From: JAJTFW01 sp031411335
Lineage (GTDB): Bacteria; Bacteroidota; Bacteroidia; AKYH767-A; OLB10
Length of the DNA stretch: 9,902 nt
Assembly: GCA_031411335.1 (NCBI GenBank)
Contig: JANOAX010000157.1
Span: 1 to 9,902, forward strand
Direction: 5' to 3'
Notes under the pieces: model-generated
What the model was told of the DNA's origin: nothing
Database searches by the model: none
What the model saw: the letters and a program-made list of their open reading frames with translations, nothing else
Program-made: the position numbers and the translations under genes
Shown here: piece after piece, positions 1 to 6,925 of the stretch
Position numbering within the stretch: position 1 is the stretch's first letter
Layout of the letters: each line of letters begins with the position of its first letter

Positions 1-402
1 GAAATAACTCGACCACGAAATAGCTACAACAATATTTCCGATAGCATATTCCATGATTAATGCCCAACCAATGATCCATGCAAACAACTCCCCGAAGGCC
101 ACGTAAGAATAGGTATAAGCAGAACCACTAACAGGAACTAAACTCGCAAACTCAGCATAGCAAAAAGCCGCAAATCCGCAGGCGATGGCTGTGAAAACAA
201 AAAGAAACACGACACCAGGTCCACCAGCAGCAGACGCATTTCCGATGGTGCTAAAAATTCCAGCTCCAATAATAGCAGCAATTCCGAGGGCAGTAAGATC
301 AACAACACGAAGATGCTTTTTAAGTCCTCCGTGGCTTTCTGACTCGCCAGCTTCGATTTGCTTTAAGATTTGACTTATGCTTTTTCGTCGAAAAAGTTTC
401 AT
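1..402 (-). CDS. APC-family amino-acid permease, N-terminal part (cut by window edge)
   Basis: Partial gene; 134 codons are visible from the ATG at 402-400 and the frame is open to position 1. The product should be an inner-membrane amino-acid transporter of the APC superfamily, closest in appearance to the cationic amino-acid transporter/YfnA-like branch. Seen in the translation: a basic cytoplasmic N-terminus (about residues 1-32), then a first membrane helix with the unwound substrate-site motif GAGIFSTIG (46-54), a second hydrophobic helix (about 63-85) ending in YAEFASLVP, a conserved GSAYTYSY (93-100), GE at 104-105 and a third helix running GWALIMEY (112-119). Full-length members have roughly 450-550 residues, so about three quarters of the gene lies outside. 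It follows the paired membrane-protein genes on the same strand after 38 bp, so it may be read with them or from the weak -7 box at 423-430. Substrate cannot be told. Confidence 0.9.
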   Translation of the reverse strand, partial: MKLFRRKSISQILKQIEAGESESHGGLKKHLRVVDLTALGIAAIIGAGIFSTIGNASAAGGPGVVFLFVFTAIACGFAAFCYAEFASLVPVSGSAYTYSYVAFGELFAWIIGWALIMEYAIGNIVVAISWSSYF

Positions 403-422
403 AGGCTGTAATTTCTTTTATG

Positions 423-430
423 CAAAGTAA
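423..430 (-). promoter_or_regulatory. possible -7 box for the permease
   Basis: Read on the minus strand this is TTACTTTG, a 7/8 match to the Bacteroidota -7 consensus TAnnTTTG, ending 20 nt before the permease ATG. It sits in the 38-bp gap after the upstream gene, so an internal operon promoter is possible. No -33 TTG was confirmed. Confidence 0.3.
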
Positions 431-440
431 ATAGAAAAAA

Positions 441-1724
441 TCAAATGGAAGGGTTGGAGGATGAATTTACATTCTTTGAATAGAAATAAGTCAATGCTGA
501 TAACACCATCAACAACAATCCGGGCATCCGATATCGAATCAAGCTCCCAATTACTGGAGTCGTGAAAGCACTAATAATCACGATTGCGATTCCGGCGATA
601 AGGGCTATTATTATTTCAGGAGGAATAGTATTTCCATTCCTTTTAAATTTATAAATGCTGGTTGCGACCATCGCAGGAAAAATAAAATTTTCAAGTGAGA
701 GTGGAAAATAAAACCAATTGGCTAATTGCCATGGCCAAGGTTGGAACATACCATAACAAAAGGCTTCAGGTATATGCAACAGAAAACTCAACGGATTTGG
801 AGCAAATGAAAGAGGATGAATGAGGCTACCGGAGTGCATATAAACAGCAAACCGCCACATATTTCTTTGTTGACCAAAAAGGAGATCGGGTAAATTAAAT
901 GACAACACAATTTCACCAATAAGTAAGACGATCATCAACGATAACGCATAAGAAAATGTAATCATCACCACCGATTTTTTCATCTGCGGAATAAATGCCC
1001 ATATCAACATTCCTGGAAGAAATGCTAGTAACCAAAATGATTTAACAAGTAAAAAACAGAAAACGAAAATTAAAAACTTAAAGAAATTAGAAATTGTTCT
1101 TTCATAGTTCCACAATTGAAAACTTCTTAATGTCATTCCCATGGCAAAAATCAACAAGGGTTCCTTCATAATAGCCGAAGACCAAATAAAAACATTGGGT
1201 AGAAATAAAAGGAGCAATGCAAATTGATTAAAAGCAGTCGATTGAATTCTTTGATGAGCGATGAACTTTATTAATGCAATCATTCCCATCACACAAAATA
1301 CATTCGACCACAGTAAATGAATCCAAGCATTTCCATCCGAAAACAATCGGACCAATGCGTGAAATCGAATGACAGAACGAGCGTCATTATATTGATTTGA
1401 ATATCCACTGGTAAACCACGAAGTCAAATGAGAATAAAATTCACGAAGGTCTTCGGCTTGCACATCCAAACCCATTATGATTTTTAAAAAATACAGAGGA
1501 TTTTGCGTAAACAAAATATAAAATTGATTTGCATCTGCTAAATATCCCAGCATATCACCACCTTGATACGTTGCTAAATAATAGCGAGCTATAAAATATC
1601 CGCCAATTACTTTTAGCAAAAGTACAGAGGGTACTAATCCCTTTGAAATTCCATCTAACCGCAACCATTGAGTGCGTGAAAAAATAAAATACACCAAAAT
1701 AATATGCAGGATGAGAAGAAACAT
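441..1724 (-). CDS. polytopic membrane protein, paralogue of its upstream neighbour
   Basis: Function not recognised. The 427-aa product is an integral membrane protein with about ten hydrophobic segments (roughly residues 1-16, 30-50, 134-155, 166-184, 187-202, 212-229, 230-246, 251-275, 338-357, 370-388, 400-416). It is clearly homologous along its whole length to the 438-aa protein encoded just upstream. Shared blocks include an acidic first loop (D57, D64), NDARSVIRFHALVRLFS (113-129), LPNVFIWSSAIMKE (175-188), LLHIPEAF...QPWPW (315-332), LENF (344-347) and TPVIGSLIRYRMPGL (389-403). A C-terminal RYxxP motif after a periplasmic loop and an acidic first loop also occur in GT-C glycosyltransferases and Wzy-like polymerases, so an envelope-glycan role is a possible but unproven reading. 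The start is 2 nt after the upstream stop, with an AAAGGA ribosome-binding site inside the upstream gene, indicating translational coupling. No signal for export beyond the membrane segments. Confidence 0.85.
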   Translation of the reverse strand: MFLLILHIILVYFIFSRTQWLRLDGISKGLVPSVLLLKVIGGYFIARYYLATYQGGDMLGYLADANQFYILFTQNPLYFLKIIMGLDVQAEDLREFYSHLTSWFTSGYSNQYNDARSVIRFHALVRLFSDGNAWIHLLWSNVFCVMGMIALIKFIAHQRIQSTAFNQFALLLLFLPNVFIWSSAIMKEPLLIFAMGMTLRSFQLWNYERTISNFFKFLIFVFCFLLVKSFWLLAFLPGMLIWAFIPQMKKSVVMITFSYALSLMIVLLIGEIVLSFNLPDLLFGQQRNMWRFAVYMHSGSLIHPLSFAPNPLSFLLHIPEAFCYGMFQPWPWQLANWFYFPLSLENFIFPAMVATSIYKFKRNGNTIPPEIIIALIAGIAIVIISAFTTPVIGSLIRYRMPGLLLMVLSALTYFYSKNVNSSSNPSI

Positions 1725-1726
1725 GC

Positions 1727-3043
1727 TTATCCTTTATTTGAATAAAACCATTTGAACTGCGTACCGCTCATCCATTTGTGATACGAAAAGAAAGTGAGTG
1801 GAAAGAGGAAGAATGGAAGTCCGGGTACTTTATAACGAACTAAAGCACCAATGATCGGTGTTACCCATCCTGACAAAACAAAGATGGTACATCCAAAAAC
1901 AAAAAATGCGGAAACCAACATTAAATTGGCTGACCCATTCTGCTTTTTCAAATTAAATAATAGAAATAATATAATAAATAGTATGAGGAAATTTTCCAAC
2001 ACCGAAAACCACATCAAAATATTATGAGCATGCTGTGGCATTGGCAAAAACAAGGTTCGAAGAAATGCACTTGGTGCTTCCACAATTAAACTTGTCCAGG
2101 TAGGTTCTAATCGTGTAACCTCGATAACACTCTGTGCATTTTCACGATCAGCAACGAAATAAAATTCTGCTTGTTTTTTTGCTATCATAGAGGGCACTTC
2201 CTTCCCAATTAACACGGGAGCCATTCCACCTAAGAGTAAAAAATAACCACTAAAAAAGAAAATCATAAACAAGAAAGAAATCCTTTTTCGATAATGACTA
2301 ATCACCCAAATTAACAAAACAGGAAAAATCAGAAATAAAACGTAAGCCTTTACCGTCAATAATATCATCATTGTAATAATCATAAATGAAATTCGCTTTC
2401 CAGAAAAATCATTCATCTTTAACGCTTGCGAAATTTGATACATCAAAACTCCTAATGCAAAAATTAAGAAAGCTTCCTTTATCATTCCAGATGTCCATAG
2501 CAAAGTGGAAGGCAATAAAAAAATAATGACCATTAACAAAAGTGATTTTCCTTTTATCAATTCGTTTGCTATTCTAAATATTCCGGTTAATCCAAGCATC
2601 GCTAAAAAACACATCACCACGGCATGGGGAAAATAAGTGCCCATGGAAAAAAGTCGCAAAAAGGCATTAATCCTAATCATGGTGCGGCTATCATTAAAGA
2701 TCAAATCGGTGTTGTACCAATTTTTCATGACATCATAATAAGGCACAATTTCGGGGGCCCGACCATCAATTCCAGTGAGCATTCGGAAGAAATCCCAGGG
2801 TTTTGAAAACAAGGTGTTATAAATTACTTCAGAATCGTCATAATATCGAAAAATATCGGCATACGCTCGATCCTTATAATATTGAGTATAAATTACATAT
2901 AATGCCAATGCGGCTATAATTTTAATTATAAACAATCCTTTAAAAACCGAAATGGAAATTCCTTCAATTTGGAATATCTTCCATTTGCCAATCAAGTATA
3001 TAGCGAAGAAAATGGTGGCTAGCGTTAAAGCGAGTTCAAGCAT
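1727..3043 (-). CDS. polytopic membrane protein, first gene of a paralogous pair
   Basis: Function not recognised. The 438-aa product has about ten membrane segments (roughly 1-19, 33-52, 137-157, 167-184, 188-204, 218-234, 235-249, 255-274, 347-364, 374-391, 407-420). It aligns end to end with the 427-aa product of the next gene. Matching blocks are an acidic first loop (YADIFRYYDDSE, 61-72), FNDSRTMIRINAFLRLFS (116-133), LPSTLLWTSGMIKE (177-190), VEAPSAFLRTLFLPMPQ (321-337), LENF (349-352) and TPIIGALVRYKVPGL (395-409). A long extracytoplasmic stretch at about 275-345 is the most divergent part. The W(S/T)S(G/A)xxKE motif after a hydrophobic helix and the late RYxxPGL motif are the family hallmarks. 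GT-C/Wzy-like membrane enzymes carry comparable features, but no catalytic assignment can be made. The start agrees with the paralogue's N-terminus and lies 5 nt after a perfect -7 box, with no Shine-Dalgarno. It diverges from purL. Confidence 0.87.
   Translation of the reverse strand: MLELALTLATIFFAIYLIGKWKIFQIEGISISVFKGLFIIKIIAALALYVIYTQYYKDRAYADIFRYYDDSEVIYNTLFSKPWDFFRMLTGIDGRAPEIVPYYDVMKNWYNTDLIFNDSRTMIRINAFLRLFSMGTYFPHAVVMCFLAMLGLTGIFRIANELIKGKSLLLMVIIFLLPSTLLWTSGMIKEAFLIFALGVLMYQISQALKMNDFSGKRISFMIITMMILLTVKAYVLFLIFPVLLIWVISHYRKRISFLFMIFFFSGYFLLLGGMAPVLIGKEVPSMIAKKQAEFYFVADRENAQSVIEVTRLEPTWTSLIVEAPSAFLRTLFLPMPQHAHNILMWFSVLENFLILFIILFLLFNLKKQNGSANLMLVSAFFVFGCTIFVLSGWVTPIIGALVRYKVPGLPFFLFPLTFFSYHKWMSGTQFKWFYSNKG
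1730..1735 (-). promoter_or_regulatory. Shine-Dalgarno-like site for the second gene of the membrane-protein pair
   Basis: Minus-strand AAAGGA lies 5 nt before the ATG at 1724 and within the last codons of the upstream gene. It supports this start and coupled translation of the pair. It is notable because most other genes in the window lack such a site. Confidence 0.5.
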
Positions 3044-3048
3044 ATCGT

Positions 3049-3056
3049 CAAAGATA
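3049..3056 (-). promoter_or_regulatory. -7 promoter box for the membrane-protein operon, abutting the start codon
   Basis: Minus-strand TATCTTTG matches TAnnTTTG exactly and ends only 5 nt before the ATG at 3043, which would place transcription initiation at or next to the start codon. No TTG was found 17-23 nt upstream, so only the -7 element supports the call. Confidence 0.45.
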
Positions 3057-3085
3057 AAATAATACGAGCATAGAAGTAAACATCC

Positions 3086-3093
3086 TATTTTTG
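3086..3093 (+). promoter_or_regulatory. candidate -7 box for purL
   Basis: TATTTTTG matches TAnnTTTG exactly on the plus strand and lies 77 nt before the purL ATG. If used, it gives a leader of about 70 nt that contains the inverted repeat at 3102-3149. No -33 TTG is seen at the expected distance. Confidence 0.4.
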
Positions 3094-3101
3094 CAAAAGA
3101 A

Positions 3102-3149
3102 AATTAAGAATGAAAAAAGGTCCTCGACTTTACTCTTTCATTCTTAATT
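3102..3149. repeat. perfect 14-bp inverted repeat in the purL leader
   Basis: AATTAAGAATGAAA (3102-3115) is the exact reverse complement of TTTCATTCTTAATT (3136-3149), with 20 nt between. In RNA the spacer could extend the hairpin through AAAG (3116-3119) with CTTT (3128-3131). It sits between the candidate purL -7 box and the start codon, so it could be a leader hairpin or a DNA operator. No U-tract follows on the purL strand, so a simple terminator is unlikely. Confidence 0.7.
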
Positions 3150-3170
3150 ACATCCATAAAAAAACAAACT

Positions 3171-5408
3171 ATGTCGCTTGCTACTGAAGAATTAACAACC
3201 GTTGAAACCGCGAAGAAACTAGGTCTATTGCCTGATGAATTTGCTAAAATCAAAGAAATTTTAGGGCGTCTTCCCAATTTTACTGAGCTCAGTATTTTTT
3301 CGGTGATGTGGTCGGAGCACTGCTCATATAAAAATTCGATCACTTGGTTAAAAACGCTTCCGAAAGAAGGTCCGCATATGTTGGCAAAGGCTGGTGAAGA
3401 GAACGCCGGTTTGGTTGCTATTGGAGATGGATTAGCTTGTGCATTTAAAATTGAATCGCATAATCATCCTTCCGCCATTGAGCCTTATCAAGGTGCAGCC
3501 ACAGGTGTTGGTGGAATCAATCGTGATATTTTTACGATGGGTGCTCGTCCAATCGCTCAATTAAATTCGTTGCGTTTTGGCAATCCAAATTTAGCAAAGA
3601 CACAATGGTTGATGCGCGGCGTTGTTAAAGGAATTGGTGATTACGGAAATGCATTTGGTGTACCTACTGTGGGCGGCGAAGTATTTTTTGATGATTCGTT
3701 CAATGTAAATATTTTGGTGAATGCGATGTCGGTTGGAATTGTGAAAGAAGGCGAAACGGTTTCTGCCATTTCTTATGGAGCTGGAAATCCCGTTTACATC
3801 GTTGGATCTTCTACTGGTAAAGATGGTATTCACGGTGCTACTTTTGCATCGGGTGACTTGCACGCTGATTCCCAAGATGACCTACCTTCTGTTCAAGTAG
3901 GTGATCCGTTTATGGAGAAACTTTTATTAGAAGCCACGTTAGAAATTATTAAGACGGGTGCTGTGATTGGAATGCAAGACATGGGTGCTGCGGGAATTAT
4001 TTGTTCTACGAGTGAGATGTCGGCAAAAGGTAAGCATGGAATGAATATTTGGTTGGATAAAGTTCCTACTCGACAAGCAAACATGAAAGGATGGGAAATT
4101 TTGTTGAGTGAATCTCAAGAACGCATGCTAGTGGTGGTGAAGAAAGGAGAAGAGAAAGCAGTTGAAGAAATTTTCAAAAAGTGGGATTTGAATTGTACGC
4201 AGATTGGTGAAGTAATAGAAGGAGAAAGATTGCATTTCTTTATGGGCGATGAGCAGTTGGCCGATGTTCCTGCTGATGCATTAGTATTAGGAGGCGGAGC
4301 ACCCATCTACCAAAGAGAATACACGGAACCTACTTACATCAAGAAGAACAAGGCTTTTGATATTAATTCGGTAAAGGATGTTTCGGATATGCCTGCCGTT
4401 ATGATGCACCTTGCATCGCATCCTAACATTGCTTCTAAACGTTGGGTGTATACGCAATACGATTCGATGGTGGGAACAATAAACATGACGACCAATCGTC
4501 CGAGTGATGCCGCTATCATCGATGTGCGTGGAACGAAGAAAGGATTAGCCTTAACCGTAGACTGTAACTCACGTTATGTGTACAGTGATCCCGAACAAGG
4601 TTGTGCGATTGCAGTTGCCGAAGCGGCTCGTAATATTGTTTGCTCAGGTGGAATTCCATCGGCAGTGACCAACTGTTTGAATTTTGGAAATCCCTATAAT
4701 CCGGAAGTATACTGGCAGTTTGTACATGCCATTAAAGGAATGTCGAAAGCGTGTTTGAAATTTGAAACACCAGTGACGGGTGGAAATGTAAGTTTTTACA
4801 ATCAATCGAAAAACGAACAAGGCGAAGTTCCTGTTTTCCCTACTCCTACTATTGGAATGGTGGGTATTGTTCCCGACAAGAATAAATCCATGGGTTTGAA
4901 TTTTAAAAATGAAGGCGATGTTTTGTTTATGCTTGGCGCTTCACAGGACGATATTAATGCATCTGAATATTTATATTCTTATTGCGGAGTAAAAAATAGT
5001 CCAGCACCTTATTTTGATTTAGATGTAGAATACCAAGTGCAAGATCTCGTAAAGAAATTAATCGCATCGAAATTGATCGAAAGTGCACACGATATTTCTG
5101 ATGGTGGATTATTTATTTGCTTACTAGAATCGGCGATGGCTGGAAATTTAGGATTCAAAATTGATACCGATGAAGATTTTAGAAAAGATGCATTTCTTTT
5201 CGGTGAAGCACAAAGTCGCATCATTGTAAGTGTACATCCTGATCAGTTGGATGCCTTTGTAGAAATGATTGCCGAGACTGAAGTTGACTTTACCAACTTA
5301 GGAGAAGTGAGTGGAAATGAAGTGGTGATTGATGAAAAATCATATGGTACAGTAGATTCGTATCGTGTAAAATACGATTCGGCTATTGGTGATTTGATGG
5401 CGAATTAA
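3171..5408 (+). CDS. purL: phosphoribosylformylglycinamidine synthase, PurL subunit (short form)
   Basis: Cytosolic enzyme of de novo purine synthesis that converts FGAR, ATP and glutamine-derived ammonia to FGAM. At 745 aa it is the short form, which in known systems works with separate PurS and PurQ (glutaminase) subunits; neither is in the window. Visible motifs, in order: SEHCSYKNS (48-56, with the family active-site His at about H50), ESHNHPSAIEPYQGA (95-109), GVGGINRDIFTMGARP (112-127), GGE (168-170), VQVGDPFMEK (241-250), QDMGAAGI (269-276) and LSESQERM (312-319) in the first half. The second AIRS-like half has NCLNFGNPYNPE (501-512), PVTGGNVSFYNQ (534-545) and AHDISDGGL (639-647). Length and all motifs are intact. 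The ATG is preceded by an A-rich stretch rather than a Shine-Dalgarno, which is usual for Bacteroidota. The gene appears to be a single unit, ending convergently with the next gene. Confidence 0.97.
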   Translation: MSLATEELTTVETAKKLGLLPDEFAKIKEILGRLPNFTELSIFSVMWSEHCSYKNSITWLKTLPKEGPHMLAKAGEENAGLVAIGDGLACAFKIESHNHPSAIEPYQGAATGVGGINRDIFTMGARPIAQLNSLRFGNPNLAKTQWLMRGVVKGIGDYGNAFGVPTVGGEVFFDDSFNVNILVNAMSVGIVKEGETVSAISYGAGNPVYIVGSSTGKDGIHGATFASGDLHADSQDDLPSVQVGDPFMEKLLLEATLEIIKTGAVIGMQDMGAAGIICSTSEMSAKGKHGMNIWLDKVPTRQANMKGWEILLSESQERMLVVVKKGEEKAVEEIFKKWDLNCTQIGEVIEGERLHFFMGDEQLADVPADALVLGGGAPIYQREYTEPTYIKKNKAFDINSVKDVSDMPAVMMHLASHPNIASKRWVYTQYDSMVGTINMTTNRPSDAAIIDVRGTKKGLALTVDCNSRYVYSDPEQGCAIAVAEAARNIVCSGGIPSAVTNCLNFGNPYNPEVYWQFVHAIKGMSKACLKFETPVTGGNVSFYNQSKNEQGEVPVFPTPTIGMVGIVPDKNKSMGLNFKNEGDVLFMLGASQDDINASEYLYSYCGVKNSPAPYFDLDVEYQVQDLVKKLIASKLIESAHDISDGGLFICLLESAMAGNLGFKIDTDEDFRKDAFLFGEAQSRIIVSVHPDQLDAFVEMIAETEVDFTNLGEVSGNEVVIDEKSYGTVDSYRVKYDSAIGDLMAN

Positions 5409-5749
5409 TCTAATTTTTTTTGGCGGGGTTGGATGTACAGATAAAAAATTGCGACCAACAAAATTCCCAAACTAAAAAATACGATTGAAATGGGTCGAAG
5501 TGTATCATTAAAAAAGAACTCACCAATCATCCAAATTGAATTGGCGCTTATCCAACAGACAATGGCGAGGTTATGATAAAGCTCGGCCATCGCTTTTCTA
5601 TGGAGCCAACTAATATGGATGGCTACGAGAATGGTAGGAAAGATCATGATAAGACCTGGTATTTTAAAATCCATCACCCAACAAGCATCTTTCACGAGCC
5701 AAAAGACAATATGTAGGTTTTCGTATGCGCGTATGTTTTTTAATGCCAT
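5405..5749 (-). CDS. small membrane protein of unknown function with an internal repeat
   Basis: Not recognised as a named family. The 114-aa product has three or four hydrophobic segments (about 11-26, 30-48, 58-78, 86-106) and a charged C-terminus, and should sit in the inner membrane. The two halves resemble each other: NLHIVFWLVKDACWVM (11-26) against NLAIVCWISANSIWMI (60-75), both with N-L-x-I-V-x-W-x6-W-(V/M), each followed by a second hydrophobic stretch. This suggests an internal duplication. The start ATG (5749-5747) lies 7 nt after a perfect -7 box. The stop codon overlaps that of purL, so the two genes are convergent with a 4-bp overlap. Three tryptophans or more in 114 residues and the even hydrophobic pattern argue against a chance reading frame, but homology was not testable here. 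Confidence 0.7.
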   Translation of the reverse strand: MALKNIRAYENLHIVFWLVKDACWVMDFKIPGLIMIFPTILVAIHISWLHRKAMAELYHNLAIVCWISANSIWMIGEFFFNDTLRPISIVFFSLGILLVAIFYLYIQPRQKKLD

Positions 5750-5756
5750 GATGCGA

Positions 5757-5764
5757 CAAATCTA
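5757..5764 (-). promoter_or_regulatory. -7 promoter box for the small membrane protein
   Basis: Minus-strand TAGATTTG matches TAnnTTTG exactly and ends 7 nt before the ATG at 5749. A TTG lies 13 nt upstream, shorter than the usual 17-23 nt spacing, so a -33 box is not claimed. Confidence 0.45.
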
Positions 5765-5792
5765 AAGAAATAATTGGCAAATTTTTCTCGAG

Positions 5793-5862
5793 AAGGCTGC
5801 GCTGCGATATATTTTCTCGCAGAGGCGCAGAGGCGCTAAGGCTGCGCTGCGATAAATTTTCT
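5793..5862. repeat. 45-bp-spaced direct repeat with an 8-bp tandem core
   Basis: AAGGCTGCGCTGCGATA occurs at 5793-5809 and again at 5838-5854, a 45-bp offset, and both copies continue into AATTTTCT-like sequence. Between them is an octamer array, CGCAGAGG at 5818-5825 and 5826-5833 followed by CGCTAAGG at 5834-5841. CGCTAAGG recurs at 5871-5878. No reading frame or known element explains the region. Confidence 0.75.
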
Positions 5863-6016
5863 TTCTAAGGCGCTAAGGCTGCTCTATACTAAGCTTTCGT
5901 ACAAGAAACTTTGCAGCTCTGCGCCTCTGCGAGAAATTTTCCGTACTAGGCGCTAAAGCTACTCTATACTAAGTTTTCGTACAAGAAACTTTGCGGCTCT
6001 GCGCCTCTGCGAGAAA
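5813..6016. repeat. 20-bp repeat, one copy inverted against two
   Basis: TTTCTCGCAGAGGCGCAGAG at 5813-5832 is the exact reverse complement of the 20 bases at 5917-5936 and again at 5997-6016. Either downstream copy could pair with the first to form a long hairpin. From memory, sequences like this recur between genes in many Bacteroidota; no search was possible. Confidence 0.8.
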
Positions 6017-6027
6017 TTTTCCGTCCT
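5868..6027. repeat. 80-bp tandem duplication upstream of mtgA
   Basis: Bases 5868-5940 repeat at 5948-6020 with an exact 80-bp period. Across 5871-5940 versus 5951-6020 there are only 4 substitutions in 70 positions and no gaps, and similarity fades after about 6027. Each unit contains CTATACTAAG, TCGTACAAGAAACTTTGC and the 20-bp repeat in CTCTGCG orientation. The near identity indicates a recent duplication or recombination between repeats. Confidence 0.9.
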
Positions 6028-6052
6028 AAAGTACACTTCTAGAAACTTTAAC

Positions 6053-6060
6053 TACTTTCG
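6053..6060 (+). promoter_or_regulatory. -7-like box abutting the mtgA start codon
   Basis: TACTTTCG is a 7/8 match to TAnnTTTG (C for the third T) and ends 4 nt before the ATG at 6065. Initiation would fall on or next to the start codon. No -33 TTG was found; the 80-bp duplication lies directly upstream. Confidence 0.4.
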
Positions 6061-6064
6061 CTGC

Positions 6065-6739
6065 ATGCTTAAAAAGGGATTGAAAATACTTTTAAAAGTG
6101 CTGTTGGGATTCTTGGTGATCAGTTTTGTGAGCACCTTGATCTTTCGATTTGTTCCGATTCCAATTACTCCCTTAATGATCATCCGCTATTTTGAAATGG
6201 AAGATGGAAAAATTGACAAAGACTGGAAATCGCTGGATGAAATTGGAAAGAACATGCCCTTAGCTGTTGTTACTGCCGAAGATCAAAAATTTGCTGAGCA
6301 TTTTGGATTTGATATGGAGGCCATCGAAAAAGCGATGAAGTACAACGAAAAGCACAAAGGAAAAAAAGTGAAAGGTGCGAGTACCATCAGTCAGCAAACA
6401 GCCAAAAATGTTTTTCTGTGGCCGGGAAGATCCTGGATACGCAAAGGCTTGGAAGTTTATTTCACTTTCGTGATTGAGATTTGTTGGAGTAAGGAAAGAA
6501 TTATTGAAGTGTATTTGAATGTGATTGAGATGGGTCCGGGAGTATATGGTTCGGAGGCCGCGGCACAATATTATTTTAATAAATCTGCAAGTGATCTTAC
6601 CAAAAAAGAAGCGGCTACCATTGCAGCCATCTTACCCAATCCTATTCGTTGGTCGGCGAGTCACCCTACTCCGTATATCATTAAAAAGCGAAATTGGATT
6701 GTGAGGCATATGAAGTATGTTGATTTGAAAGAGTTGTGA
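6065..6739 (+). CDS. mtgA: monofunctional peptidoglycan glycosyltransferase (GT51)
   Basis: Polymerises lipid II into glycan strands at the outer face of the inner membrane. The 224-aa product has one N-terminal membrane anchor (about residues 7-29) and a GT51 domain, with no transpeptidase domain; this is the normal size of MtgA. Family motifs, in order: AEDQKFAEHFGFD (71-83, catalytic Glu E72), KGASTISQQTAKN (103-115), KGLEVYFTFVIEICWSKERI (127-146, second conserved Glu at E130) followed by EVYLN, GPGVYGSEAAAQYYF (157-171) and LTKKEAATIAAILPNP (178-193). All expected active-site residues are present. The start is the first ATG and gives a complete anchor. It stands alone, with repeat-filled gaps on both sides and its own -7-like box 4 nt upstream, and no Shine-Dalgarno. 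Confidence 0.95.
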   Translation: MLKKGLKILLKVLLGFLVISFVSTLIFRFVPIPITPLMIIRYFEMEDGKIDKDWKSLDEIGKNMPLAVVTAEDQKFAEHFGFDMEAIEKAMKYNEKHKGKKVKGASTISQQTAKNVFLWPGRSWIRKGLEVYFTFVIEICWSKERIIEVYLNVIEMGPGVYGSEAAAQYYFNKSASDLTKKEAATIAAILPNPIRWSASHPTPYIIKKRNWIVRHMKYVDLKEL

Positions 6740-6809
6740 TCTAGTTCTAAAGGTGAAAATATTTTTGAATTGATAGAATTCACAGTAAATCATAAAGATT
6801 TCCTTTTAC

Positions 6810-6851
6810 CACAGAGGCCACAAAGATTTTCACAGAGGTCACAAAATATAA
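6810..6851. repeat. 21-bp tandem repeat, two copies
   Basis: CACAGAGGCCACAAAGATTT (from 6810) and CACAGAGGTCACAAAATATA (from 6831) are offset by exactly 21 bp, with the first 14 bases differing once. The CACAGAGG core is similar to the CGCAGAGG octamer upstream of mtgA, so the two clusters may be related. Confidence 0.65.
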
Positions 6852-6866
6852 TTATCGATTTACATC

Positions 6867-6896
6867 CTTGAAGCTTGAAGCTTGTAGCTTGAAGCT
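6867..6896. repeat. 7-bp tandem repeat CTTGAAG, about 4.3 copies
   Basis: Units are CTTGAAG (6867), CTTGAAG (6874), CTTGTAG (6881), CTTGAAG (6888) and a final CT. The unit is itself palindromic (CTT-G-AAG). The same heptamer array recurs inverted at 8068-8088 and degenerate at 8350-8377, flanking the rsmH-like gene on both sides. Confidence 0.85.
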
Positions 6897-6921
6897 ATAT
6901 TTAAGCTATTCACTAACTTTA
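6889..6921 (+). promoter_or_regulatory. candidate promoter of the rsmH-like gene, -33 TTG and -7 box
   Basis: TTG at 6889-6891, inside the last heptamer of the tandem repeat, is followed after 22 nt by TAACTTTA (6914-6921), a 7/8 match to TAnnTTTG. This spacing is within the 17-23 nt known for Bacteroidota promoters. The box ends 4 nt before the ATG at 6926. It is the only promoter candidate here with both elements. Confidence 0.4.
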
Positions 6922-6925
6922 CCCG

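Noticed and set aside
185..373. Plus-strand open frame of 62 codons
   Set aside because: It is antisense to the permease, whose motifs (GAGIF, YAEFA, GSAYTY) are clear on the minus strand.
5409..5421. Run of eight T (5414-5421) after purL as an intrinsic terminator
   Set aside because: No stem precedes it, and these bases encode the Lys-rich tail of the convergent membrane protein.
5793..6027. CRISPR array
   Set aside because: Only two long units in perfect tandem with no variable spacers and no cas genes nearby; the structure is a tandem duplication.
5750..6064. Insertion sequence
   Set aside because: No transposase frame, and no terminal inverted repeats with flanking target duplications bounding the region.
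6260..6568. Minus-strand open frame of 102 codons within mtgA
   Set aside because: Shadow of the GT51 gene; composition is what antisense of AT-rich coding DNA gives, and there is no promoter or ribosome site.
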